The notes under the pieces are model-generated. The model had not been told where the DNA came from, made no database searches, and saw only the letters and a list, made by a program, of their open reading frames with translations. Positions 7,133 through 15,394 of a DNA stretch of 64,000 nucleotides are shown in pieces. The DNA comes from Lentisphaerae bacterium GWF2_57_35. GTDB lineage: Bacteria > Verrucomicrobiota > Kiritimatiellia > CAIQIC01 > GWF2-57-35. Each line of letters opens with the position of its first letter. Within the stretch, counting starts at the first letter, position 1. The stretch covers positions 29,779-93,778 of the forward strand of contig MHBK01000059.1 in assembly GCA_001804865.1 (NCBI GenBank), written 5' to 3'. The position numbers were made by a program, and so were the translations under genes.

Positions 7133-8462
7133 CCTTCGCAACCGTTGCGATCCGCGCTCTGACGGGAATGTTGCTGGAATCAAGCCCCGGCGTTTGCCCA
7201 TGCATATCGAACGTCACATGGACCTGCGGCCGGAAGATCAAGCAATGGGTGGACCCGCCAAAGTGAAACATCCCGAGCTGGTCGCCCTTGTTCACGCGCT
7301 GCCCTTCGTATACGGTGACTTCATTGGCCGAAACTTCCGCCATGCCCACGAACATCACGCACATCAAGCCGATCTTCGGGTTATCGGCTTCGATAAAGAT
7401 CAGAGCCCGGGTCGCCACTTCCGTGATATAGGCCTGGGATTCGTTGGGCCCCGCCGGATCGTAACCTTCCGACAAGGCCTCCGCGTAATACGAACCATCC
7501 ACCAAGGTGGTCTTGACGATCTTTCCACTCACCGGGCTGTGCCAGCGGTGGTAACTCAACGCGCTCAGAAACGCCTGGTAAATCGTGCCGCCTGCAAACA
7601 ACTCGGCTAAAGGATCTCCCGCCATCATGTGTTGCAGCGAATAGGGCTGCGCCTTGATCCAGAACTGGTCGCGAAATTTCACGTCGGTCGCGATCCGGTA
7701 AGGCGCCGATTCGCAGGCATTGGCGATCACGGAGTCGTCCTCCGGACTCGCCACCGGCCGCCGGCCTTCCCGAAACGTTCGCGTGAAAAAATCGTCCCAG
7801 GAGGCAAACCCATGATAAGGCCGGCTCGGATCGCAGTGAAAATCCTGCACGAAAGTCGGCATCGCCGCTTGGGCGTCCCGGCCAAACCATCCGCTTTCGG
7901 GATCGTCGCTTAATACGTAACGCGAATCTGCCGAATCCAGGAAGACCGCCCACTGACTCAAGATTTTCTTCAACTGGCGGTTCACCTTCTCGTTCAAAAA
8001 GAGCGACGTTCCCGCCGGAGTGCCCATGGGCCAGTCCAGGATGGCATTGATGGGAAAACCTACCAGCCCGGTTTTGTTGAATTCCGGCGCCTGGGTCATG
8101 ATGAGATTCATTAACTGCAGCATATGGCGGTAATCCCGGATCTGAGGTTTTCCCTCGGGATCGTTAAGAAAAAGCGCCTTGCGGGGAACCTGGTCGAACG
8201 CCTGGTGAAACAGCATGTAGACTTCAGGATCTCCTTCAATCAAATCCTTGAACTCCCGAATGACCGGCAAAAAAGGTTTGTCAGCGGCTTCCTGGTCCGT
8301 CTCCCTGATGAGTTTCGCCAGCCATTGATCCAGAAAGAATTGGTCCGACGGCAACCATTGGCCCACCCGGTATGGAGCCGGTTTGATCGCCGTTTTCTGT
8401 TGAGCCAGAACATTGAGCGAAACCAAGCTTAGGATGAAAAGAGAGAATAGAAGTTTTTTCAT
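7128..8462 (-). CDS. Exported PsiD/phosphatidylserine-decarboxylase-like enzyme
   Basis: 444 residues. N-terminal signal peptide (MKKLLFSLFILSLVSLNVLA). Residues 30-170 match the extra N-terminal region found in the PsiD-like branch of the family, and 215-440 are the decarboxylase: FASWDDFFTRTFREGRRPVA, YHRWHSPVSGKI, and the self-cleavage motif GGST with Ser404, whose upstream peptide bond would break to form the pyruvoyl cofactor. The late His-rich strand VHVTFDMHG is present. In this branch fungal PsiD decarboxylates tryptophan, while classical Psd makes phosphatidylethanolamine; the soluble, exported form here with no membrane anchor other than its signal peptide favours a small-molecule substrate (inference). 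No partner gene is adjacent. Confidence 0.8.
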   Translation of the reverse strand: MKKLLFSLFILSLVSLNVLAQQKTAIKPAPYRVGQWLPSDQFFLDQWLAKLIRETDQEAADKPFLPVIREFKDLIEGDPEVYMLFHQAFDQVPRKALFLNDPEGKPQIRDYRHMLQLMNLIMTQAPEFNKTGLVGFPINAILDWPMGTPAGTSLFLNEKVNRQLKKILSQWAVFLDSADSRYVLSDDPESGWFGRDAQAAMPTFVQDFHCDPSRPYHGFASWDDFFTRTFREGRRPVASPEDDSVIANACESAPYRIATDVKFRDQFWIKAQPYSLQHMMAGDPLAELFAGGTIYQAFLSALSYHRWHSPVSGKIVKTTLVDGSYYAEALSEGYDPAGPNESQAYITEVATRALIFIEADNPKIGLMCVMFVGMAEVSANEVTVYEGQRVNKGDQLGMFHFGGSTHCLIFRPQVHVTFDMHGQTPGLDSSNIPVRARIATVAKE

Positions 8463-8554
8463 GGAGAGAGGCTATCCGAGGGCGAACAGGCCCTCAAGCA
8501 GAAAAGCCGGGGACTGAAGGGACGAAAAGGACCCAGGAGGACATTGCCGGAAGT

Positions 8555-9163
8555 CTATTTCGGGAGTTGCTTTGACCTCGCCGCGAGACGGGCGCGGGTC
8601 ATGCGCTCGCGGAGACCGCCTTCCTTCAGAAAGTCCTGTTCCAGTCGACGGAGTTGCTGATCGAGCAGGTAGTTAGTGAGCTTGATGAGGCCGATCATCA
8701 CATTGGCGACAATGGCGGGGTCGGAATGTTCAATCCCTTTCTTGAACGTGTCGTAATCGGGGTTGGGCCGACGATTCAGTTCGCGCAGGCGACGGGTGAG
8801 GATATGATCCTTGGTCCATTCTTCGCGGCCGCGTACGCGCAGGAAATCGCGATAGTCTTCCAGTAGTTCCTCCAGGCTGGCGCGGGCCACATTGGTGAGT
8901 TTGATCTCGGTTTCCTTGGATGTGCCGCTGGCCTGACTGCCCTCAAGAATGTTTTGTTTTCCGGAACGGGCCGCCTGAACCATCTGATCGTGCGTGCGAG
9001 AACGCTTGTCCACAAAACGATCGCAGAAGCGAACCGTGCCGTCATAAACGATTCGCGCCTTACGAAAAGAATGCAACTCCTGATAACCGCCATGAGCAGG
9101 AATGAAGCCTGCCCCGTCGCGAAGTTTTGTCCTCTCGGTCCCCTCAGTCCCTTTTCCCTTCAT
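8555..9163 (-). CDS. Four-helix-bundle suffix-domain protein
   Basis: 202 residues from the ATG at 9163; an in-frame GTG at 9193 would add ten. After a variable N-terminus, HSFRKARIVYDGTVRFCDRF, then SGKQNILEGSQASGTSKETE and ASLEELLEDYRDFLRVRG, match the S23/four-helix-bundle group (the larger 'suffix' form). The C-terminal third is basic and probably helical (RRLEQDFLKEGGLRERM). The function of the group is unknown; smaller relatives are encoded within intervening sequences of rRNA genes. No motif points to catalysis. It lies 81 bp downstream of the hydrolase at 9245 on the same strand. Confidence 0.75.
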   Translation of the reverse strand: MKGKGTEGTERTKLRDGAGFIPAHGGYQELHSFRKARIVYDGTVRFCDRFVDKRSRTHDQMVQAARSGKQNILEGSQASGTSKETEIKLTNVARASLEELLEDYRDFLRVRGREEWTKDHILTRRLRELNRRPNPDYDTFKKGIEHSDPAIVANVMIGLIKLTNYLLDQQLRRLEQDFLKEGGLRERMTRARLAARSKQLPK

Positions 9164-9244
9164 GTCCCAGCCCCCTTCGTTTTTGAAGCTCACGGCTCAT
9201 GCTATCCTGAAGCCGACCGGCCCGGCAAGCTTGCGGCCGCCTCT

Positions 9245-10201
9245 CTATTTTTGTACTTGAAGCAAAAACTCCCCGACCTCTTTTTCCCACAGGCTCGGTT
9301 CTTTTCCGTAGCAGGATTCATGGAACACGTTGGGGAACAGGACGAATTCCTTGGCAGGAAACGGCAGAGCCTCGAAGACTTCCCGCGCCTGCTCCGGTCG
9401 GGCGCGCGGGTCTTTTTCACCGTGCAAAAACAAAGCCGGGCAGCGAACTTCGGCGGCGTATTCGACCGGGTTGTGGGAGAATGAAAATGCGCCGGCTTGG
9501 ACGGAGCCCCAAAACGCCATCAGGTGCGCGAAGGGAAACGACGGCCAGCCCATGCTGTCGAACCGGTTCTTAACGGTTTTCAGCAGAGTGTTAAAAACGG
9601 ATTCGATGATGACGGCTTGGGGCTCTATTTTTTCGACAGCCACCGCCCGCAGGATGGCGACGGCGCCCATGGATTGCCCGTAGAGGATGACCGGCAGATT
9701 GGGGTGTTGCATCTGGGCAAAACGAACCGCGCAGAGCACATCATGGGCTTCCTGATAACCCAGCGTCGTCAGATTTCCAGTCGATCCGCCGCTTCCACGA
9801 AAGTCGACAAGCAGAACCTCGCAACCCATTTGATGAAAAGCCTTCGCCTCAGGCAGCAGCCAGGCTTTGCACGAACCGTAGCCGTGAAACAGGATGACCG
9901 TGCCGAGGGGGTTGTCATGAGAAATGCGCCAGGCTTCCAGTTTCAAGCGATCCGGGGTTTCGAGCAGGAACGTTTCGTAAGGAAGATCGGGGACGATGTC
10001 GCTCGCAGGCCGGGGCAGGTTGATGCCGGTAAACAGCACCCGCAACTTTTGGAGAGGCGACAGTTGTTCCGGAGAGCCGGTGCGAGTCCCTCGATCCGCA
10101 TAATGCATCATGCGCCATGCCTGTTGATAGGCCGCGACGTTCATGCCGATGAAGCCCAGTAGAGCGAGCGAGAGGATCATCATAAAGCGCCTCTTTTTCA
10201 T
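9245..10201 (-). CDS. Membrane-anchored alpha/beta hydrolase
   Basis: 318 residues. N-terminal membrane anchor or signal (MKKRRFMMILSLALLGFIGM). Alpha/beta hydrolase core from about residue 75: oxyanion region VILFHGYGS, nucleophile elbow GQSMG (Ser near 174), acid in HGEKDPRA and His in FHESC, so a complete triad. Its ATG overlaps the stop of the upstream acyltransferase/ligase gene (ATGA), so translation is coupled. That suggests a role in lipid turnover such as deacylation, but the substrate is unknown. Confidence 0.83.
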   Translation of the reverse strand: MKKRRFMMILSLALLGFIGMNVAAYQQAWRMMHYADRGTRTGSPEQLSPLQKLRVLFTGINLPRPASDIVPDLPYETFLLETPDRLKLEAWRISHDNPLGTVILFHGYGSCKAWLLPEAKAFHQMGCEVLLVDFRGSGGSTGNLTTLGYQEAHDVLCAVRFAQMQHPNLPVILYGQSMGAVAILRAVAVEKIEPQAVIIESVFNTLLKTVKNRFDSMGWPSFPFAHLMAFWGSVQAGAFSFSHNPVEYAAEVRCPALFLHGEKDPRARPEQAREVFEALPFPAKEFVLFPNVFHESCYGKEPSLWEKEVGEFLLQVQK

Positions 10202-13200
10202 GCGTATGGCGCCACTTTTTCTGCCGCCATTGTCTTCAACGCCGCCAAATCCAGTTTGCCGCTGCCGAGCTGGGGGAGTTGCTCGATGGGAAAGAAGCAG
10301 CGCGGGTCGGGTTTCCAGAGGTTGGGCAAGGAGCTGGCGGTAAGAATCTCGTGGAGCTTCTCGACGGGACCGGCTTCCGGCGTGTAGAGGACGACCAACT
10401 TCTCGCCGCGCTTCTCGTCGGGGACGGCGGTGACGGCCAGGACGGGCGAGGTCTTGCCGAGTCCTTTGTGCAGTTCTTCCTCCGCGGCGAGGTGGGGAAT
10501 CATTTCGCCGCCGATCTTGCTGAAGCGCGACAGGCGGTCGGTGATGACCAGGAATCCTTCTTCATCCACGCGGGCCATGTCGCCGGTGTTGTACCAGCCT
10601 TCCTTCAGCACTTCGGCAGTTTTTTCGGGCTGGTTCAAGTAGCCGAGCATGACGTTGGGGCCTTTAATCAGCAGCAGTCCGGCCTCGCCCGGAGGCAAGA
10701 TCGCGCCGGTTTCCGGATGGACGATCCGCACGGCGATGCCCGGCAGCGGCATGCCGACGCTGCCTTCCTTCCAGCCGGTCTGCGTCATGCCGCCGATCGT
10801 CACATGGGGGATGCTCAAGGCCGCCACCGGAGACAACTCCGTGGCGCCGTAGCCTTCCAAAGGATGGACGCCAAATCGTTTTTCGAATTCCTCGGCCAGG
10901 CCGGGTTTCATTTTTTCCGCGCCGACGACCACGTACTTCAGCGTCTTGAAATCCTCCGGCGTCGCCTTGCGTAAATAAATCGAAAGAAAGGTCGGCGTGG
11001 CGAAGAGCATCGTAGACTCGTTCTCCCTGACCGCCTGGGCCATGCGGGCTCCGTCGAGCGGATTGAAGTGATACGTGACCGGTACGCCGCTCAACAGCGG
11101 ATACCACAGGCATCCCGTGAAACCCAGCGAATGGAAGAACGGCAACGCGGCGCACAGATTGTCCTTGGGGGACTGATAGAAAACCATGCGGAGCGCTTCG
11201 ATGTTGGAGAGGATGTTGTGATGACTCAGCATGATGCCCTTCGGCGTGCCGGTCGAGCCGGAGGAAAAAAGAACCGTCGCCACATCGTCGGCTTGGAAGC
11301 CGTGAGGCCGCGCCAACCGTCGAGCCGGCGTTATCAAGGCCTGCAAAAGCGCCGTGCGTTTGTCGTCGGAGGTGATGGAGGCGGCCAAATCTTCCAGGCA
11401 AATCGTTTCAACGCCCTCCGGTTGGACCGGAATGCGCTCCAGAAATGCGCGCGCGGAAATCAGGGTTTTGATTTCGCTTTGGCGGATGGCCGATTCGAAG
11501 GACTGGGCCGACGCGGTAAAGTTCAGATGAATCGGCGTGCCGCCGGCGAACAGGACGGCCATGTTGGCCAGTACTCCGCCCGTCGAAGGCGGCAACGCGA
11601 TGCCCAACGACGAGGAATTCGGGAGCCGGCGCTTAATGGCCTGGGCCAGCGCCAGCGACGAGATCAGCGTCTTGCCGTAGGTCAGCTTCCGGCCTGTCGT
11701 ATCGTTCATGGCCGGCGCAAACCAGCGCTTGCGCGCCGCCCGGACGAACTCCTCGCCCAGCGGACGGCGGAAGGGCTTCCGGTCATTGAAGTATTCGCAC
11801 GACAATTCCATCACCGCTTCCTTGACTTGCGTCGCCGTCGCCGTGGCGGGCAGGGGCTTGCCGAAAATGACGGAAACCGGATATCGCAGCAGGGCCGGCC
11901 AATGGCGGACGAGCTGCCCGTGATAATAGCTCGCAATGCTGCCCCACGCGCCGCCGAGATAAACCGGAACGATCGGATAATCGGCGCCTTTGACGATCCT
12001 CTCGAACCCGCGGCGAAATTCGCGCAACGTGCCCGTGCGGGTCAGCATGCCTTCGGCAAAAATGCAAACCAGATATCCGTCGTCCATGACTGCTCGCGCC
12101 TGCTGAAGCGCCAGGACGATTTTCTTGGGCGAGCCGCTGGTCGAAATGGGAATGCAGCCCATCAGCCGAAACAGAGGTTGCAGAAAACGCAGGCGCTCGT
12201 AAACATCCGCCGCCATCATGAACCGAATCCGCCGTTGTTGCGTCGCGCCCAGCAGCAGGGCGTCGACATAGGACGCATGATTGCAGATCAGCAGGGCCGG
12301 ACCTTCGACCGGTACATTCTCGATGCCCTTTACGCTAATCCGATAGGCCAGCCGGGTGATGACCAGGATGACGAAGCGGATAAAGAAATCCGGCAGGATG
12401 ATAAACGTGGCCAGCGTCAAGGCCAGCGTCAGGGCGCCCATGAACACAAATCCATCGGCAGGGTTAATGCCCAGAAGAGGAAACAAGGCCACCAGCCCCG
12501 AGGCGATCAGCACGCCCGTCCAACTGAGAAAATTCGACGCCGCCAGAATCTCGCCCAACCGCTGGTGTGGCGAGCGGAATTGAATGAACGCATCGAGCGG
12601 CACAATGAACAGCCCCGAGCCCAATCCCGCCAACAGCATCAGCGGCGCGACCGCTACCGCATGGGAGGGGACGACCTTCAACAGGACGATCGCCAGCGTC
12701 AACGCCAGCGAACCCAATGGCACGATGCCGAATTCGATGTTTCTACCGGAAAGCCGTCCCGCCAGCCAGGAGCCGACAGCAATGCCGATGGCGGCGACGA
12801 AAAACAGATAGCCGCTTTGTTCCTGGGTCAACCCCAGGCGTTGCATGCCGTAGGGGATGATGTTCATCTGCAGGAAAGCGCCGATCAAAAGAAAATACGC
12901 GGCGGCGATTACGGCCATGAACAGATAGGAATCCTTTCGGACAAAGCGAAGCGTGCGGTAGATGTCGCGCAGGAAAAAGACGGAGCTTTTTTGCAGGGAG
13001 CCCGACGGGGGCGTCTTTTCGATGCCAAAAGCGGCCAACGAGCCCAGGACGGCAATGCCGACGCAAAACCATTGGGCGACGGGATAGATTTTCCCGGTCA
13101 GTTCGCCCAGCATCGGCGCGGAGGCCGAACCCAGCACAATCGCGATAAACGTGAACGTCACCAGGATACTGTTAGCTTGCGAAAGCCGCGCGCGGCCGAC

Positions 13201-13605
13201 CAACTCGGGAATGACGCCCATTTTCGACGGCCCGAACAGCGCGCTTTGCACGGACATCAGAAATAGAACGGCATACAAGCCGGCCACGCTATGCGCCGCA
13301 AAAGCCGCCGAGCCCAGCAGCATGATGACCACCTCGGCCAGCTTGGCGACGACGATGATATTCCGCTTGCTCAAACGATCCGCCAGATTGCCCCCGAGCG
13401 CCGTAAACAACAGAAAGGGGATCACAAAAATGGCTCCGGCCAACGAAGAGATGCGCGCGGCCGCCTCCGGCCCTTGCAGCGCGATCAAAAAGAACATAAG
13501 GAACAGCTTGAAGATATTGTCGTTCAAAGCCCCCAGAAACTGCACTACGTTCAACCATTTGAATGAAGGGGGCATTTTGAGTTCTGTCGCCGGATTTGTG
13601 TTCAT
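10198..13605 (-). CDS. Fused MFS permease / PlsC acyltransferase / acyl-ACP ligase (Aas-like)
   Basis: 1135 residues from the ATG at 13605, which has AAGGAG upstream; the in-frame ATG at 13626 has none. Residues 1-420 are a 12-helix MFS domain of the LplT type. Residues 430-640 are a PlsC acyltransferase with NHASYVDALLLG (HX4D) and FAEGMLTRTGTLREFRRGFE. Residues 660-1135 are an AMP-forming ligase: LFSSGSTGTPKGIMLSH, LEGYGATELSPV, YNTGDMARVDEEGFLVITDR. In E. coli separate LplT and Aas import lyso-phospholipid and re-acylate it with fatty acid activated on ACP; here import, activation and acylation sit in one chain at the inner membrane. The downstream hydrolase overlaps by four bases. Confidence 0.9.
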   Translation of the reverse strand: MNTNPATELKMPPSFKWLNVVQFLGALNDNIFKLFLMFFLIALQGPEAAARISSLAGAIFVIPFLLFTALGGNLADRLSKRNIIVVAKLAEVVIMLLGSAAFAAHSVAGLYAVLFLMSVQSALFGPSKMGVIPELVGRARLSQANSILVTFTFIAIVLGSASAPMLGELTGKIYPVAQWFCVGIAVLGSLAAFGIEKTPPSGSLQKSSVFFLRDIYRTLRFVRKDSYLFMAVIAAAYFLLIGAFLQMNIIPYGMQRLGLTQEQSGYLFFVAAIGIAVGSWLAGRLSGRNIEFGIVPLGSLALTLAIVLLKVVPSHAVAVAPLMLLAGLGSGLFIVPLDAFIQFRSPHQRLGEILAASNFLSWTGVLIASGLVALFPLLGINPADGFVFMGALTLALTLATFIILPDFFIRFVILVITRLAYRISVKGIENVPVEGPALLICNHASYVDALLLGATQQRRIRFMMAADVYERLRFLQPLFRLMGCIPISTSGSPKKIVLALQQARAVMDDGYLVCIFAEGMLTRTGTLREFRRGFERIVKGADYPIVPVYLGGAWGSIASYYHGQLVRHWPALLRYPVSVIFGKPLPATATATQVKEAVMELSCEYFNDRKPFRRPLGEEFVRAARKRWFAPAMNDTTGRKLTYGKTLISSLALAQAIKRRLPNSSSLGIALPPSTGGVLANMAVLFAGGTPIHLNFTASAQSFESAIRQSEIKTLISARAFLERIPVQPEGVETICLEDLAASITSDDKRTALLQALITPARRLARPHGFQADDVATVLFSSGSTGTPKGIMLSHHNILSNIEALRMVFYQSPKDNLCAALPFFHSLGFTGCLWYPLLSGVPVTYHFNPLDGARMAQAVRENESTMLFATPTFLSIYLRKATPEDFKTLKYVVVGAEKMKPGLAEEFEKRFGVHPLEGYGATELSPVAALSIPHVTIGGMTQTGWKEGSVGMPLPGIAVRIVHPETGAILPPGEAGLLLIKGPNVMLGYLNQPEKTAEVLKEGWYNTGDMARVDEEGFLVITDRLSRFSKIGGEMIPHLAAEEELHKGLGKTSPVLAVTAVPDEKRGEKLVVLYTPEAGPVEKLHEILTASSLPNLWKPDPRCFFPIEQLPQLGSGKLDLAALKTMAAEKVAPYA

Positions 13606-13754
13606 GTTTTTCTCCTTGGCCGCCATCCCTTAATAACCGGACAAGCGTGTTCAGAAAAGTCAATTTTTCTGGCGATCGGATGTCTTGAAGTTTGTCTTCG
13701 TCCCGGCGACGAATCGGCTAAAGTGGGTCCTTCAAGCTTCGGGCGGTTTTAGAT

Positions 13755-14729
13755 TCATGCCTTTGGAAGATGCGTCGGCGGTTCCCCGGTTGTCTTTTCG
13801 GAGATTTTTTCCGAACGCTCCTGCTCGATGAACCGGCCGATGGATTGGGCGGTTGTTTCCCACCCCCGATCGATGGGAATCACATGGCCGGCCTCCTGGG
13901 TTTCCAGCAGCAGTTTCTTCTCGGAGGCGCAGGCGCGGAAAAAAGTGCGGGCGGCGTTGGAATCGACCACGCGGTCGTCGTTCGAAACGACCACCAGGAG
14001 TGGGCGGCGCACCTGGGGGGCAATGCTTTGAAGCGAGTCGACCAAGCCAAACAGTTCGCAGTAAATATTGAAGGGAATGAACTGGTCGCGCCGGTCGATG
14101 GCGAGGGCCGTCCGATCTTTCATGTCGCGGGCGAAGGCGATTTCGAGCACATCGGTGAACAAGAGGGTTCGGTAGGCCATGTCGAACCATTGCCTCGCCG
14201 TCAGGACCGGAGACCGCCGGGAAGAGACTTCGAACAACGGCGCCAGCAGGACGACTCCGGCGATCTCGTCCGGATGCTGGGCGGCTACGCGGGTGGCCAG
14301 CCCCCCGCCCAGCGAATGACCCAGAAGCCAGACCTGGGCGTGCGTTTTCCGGAGCTTGCGGATTTCCAGGTAGATTTCGTCTTCCCACATCTGGCGGGTC
14401 ACGTAGCGGGCCGCATCGACCGGCATCCCCGCGCCGGGCAGGCGCATGGCCCGGCAGGTATAGCCTTCTTCCGCCAGGACGGACGCCATCGGCCGGAAAA
14501 TGGCGGGCGAATCGGCAAAGCCATGAACCATCAGGATGGCGGTCTTGCCCGAGCCGACCGTGAACGATTCGCAGCCCTTTCGCAGGCCGGAGGCATCGCG
14601 CTCGATCTGTTTTTCGGTCCGGGCCAACTGAACGCTCACCCAACGGGCATAGGTCCAGTCGCCGGCCATCCAAAAGGCGGCTGCTCCGACGATCGAAAAC
14701 AAAATTTTCCTAATACGGGCCTTATTCAT
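13755..14729 (-). CDS. Membrane-anchored alpha/beta hydrolase (esterase/lipase-like)
   Basis: 324 residues. One N-terminal hydrophobic segment (KILFSIVGAAAFWMAGDW) then an alpha/beta hydrolase core: ILMVHGFADSP, nucleophile elbow LLGHSLGGG (Ser near 144), acid in VVVSNDDRVV and His in EAGHVIPIDRG, the arrangement of monoglyceride-lipase-like carboxylesterases. Its start overlaps the rhombosortase gene by eight bases, with AGAGGG before the ATG inside that gene. It is therefore the last gene of the sigma-54 operon that begins near 16.88 kb. Confidence 0.82.
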   Translation of the reverse strand: MNKARIRKILFSIVGAAAFWMAGDWTYARWVSVQLARTEKQIERDASGLRKGCESFTVGSGKTAILMVHGFADSPAIFRPMASVLAEEGYTCRAMRLPGAGMPVDAARYVTRQMWEDEIYLEIRKLRKTHAQVWLLGHSLGGGLATRVAAQHPDEIAGVVLLAPLFEVSSRRSPVLTARQWFDMAYRTLLFTDVLEIAFARDMKDRTALAIDRRDQFIPFNIYCELFGLVDSLQSIAPQVRRPLLVVVSNDDRVVDSNAARTFFRACASEKKLLLETQEAGHVIPIDRGWETTAQSIGRFIEQERSEKISEKTTGEPPTHLPKA

Positions 14730-15378
14730 GGTTTCCCTCTAAACGTGTTCGAAAAGCAAACAGCGCATACGCCAGCACGCCGCCCAGGGTTCCCCCGGCG
14801 TGACATACGGCTATAGGCAAGCCCACGGAATACGGATGTACGAAATCGAACACCAGATTTCCCGAGAGGGCTTCCACCAGACTTTTTGCGGACAACAACA
14901 CAAACGAAATACAACCTGTTTGCCGAATGAAGGGCGGCCCCTTTTTGTTTGCCGCCAAATCCAGGGCGACGACCGCCATCAGTCCATGCGCCACACCCGA
15001 AAGGCCGCAGAAGCCTGCTGTTTGGGTTAAGACCCCGGCTGACACGGCGGCCAGCGAACTTCCCATGGCACAAAAAAGGACGGCGATCAGTCGGATACTA
15101 CCCGCGCGATACGGCAGCGTTAAATACAGGGAAAGAAAAGCGCTGGCATCGAGGACCAGGTGATATGGGCTCACATGAACGAACGGATGAGTGAGCCAGC
15201 GCCACCACTCGCCGGATAGGGCGGAGGAGGTTAACAGCAGGCGGGCGCTAATGTGGCTGGTGGGCAGGGTCATATTGCAGAGAAGGATGGCCGACGCCCA
15301 CAGGGTCAGCTCGAAAGAATAGGACCTATGAGACCCACAGGTCCTATTCTTATTCAACTGGAAGCCGAGCATGTTCAT
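14722..15378 (-). CDS. Rhombosortase-like rhomboid intramembrane protease
   Basis: 218 residues with about six hydrophobic segments. Rhomboid hallmarks in order: GEWWRWLTHPFVHVSPYHLV, catalytic-Ser motif GLSGVAHGL (near 130) and catalytic-His motif VCHAGGTLGGV near 200. Compact six-helix rhomboids of this length and motif spacing are rhombosortases, which cleave C-terminal tripartite sorting tails (GlyGly-CTERM type) on exported proteins. The start lies 16 bp after the stop of a gene whose last residues form just such a tail. Overlap with the hydrolase downstream puts it in one operon. A 13-bp inverted repeat covers codons 10-21, so the true start could be later; the second in-frame ATG is only two codons in. 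Confidence 0.78.
   Translation of the reverse strand: MNMLGFQLNKNRTCGSHRSYSFELTLWASAILLCNMTLPTSHISARLLLTSSALSGEWWRWLTHPFVHVSPYHLVLDASAFLSLYLTLPYRAGSIRLIAVLFCAMGSSLAAVSAGVLTQTAGFCGLSGVAHGLMAVVALDLAANKKGPPFIRQTGCISFVLLSAKSLVEALSGNLVFDFVHPYSVGLPIAVCHAGGTLGGVLAYALFAFRTRLEGNHE
15315..15351. repeat. 13-bp-armed inverted repeat inside the rhombosortase 5' end
   Basis: AAGAATAGGACCT and its complement, separated by 11 bases. In the mRNA it would form a strong hairpin 27 bases after the rhombosortase start codon. It encodes NKNRTCGSHRSYSF, atypical for a conserved domain, so it may be an inserted repeat or a translational control element. Confidence 0.6.
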
Positions 15379-15394
15379 GTATGCGCCGGGTGGA

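Noticed and set aside
5543..7201. 552-codon minus-strand open frame
   Set aside because: Antisense to the well-supported FAD oxidase.
11068..13266. 732-codon plus-strand open frame
   Set aside because: Antisense to the MFS/PlsC/ligase fusion; composition is Arg/Gln/Gly-rich, typical of a shadow frame.
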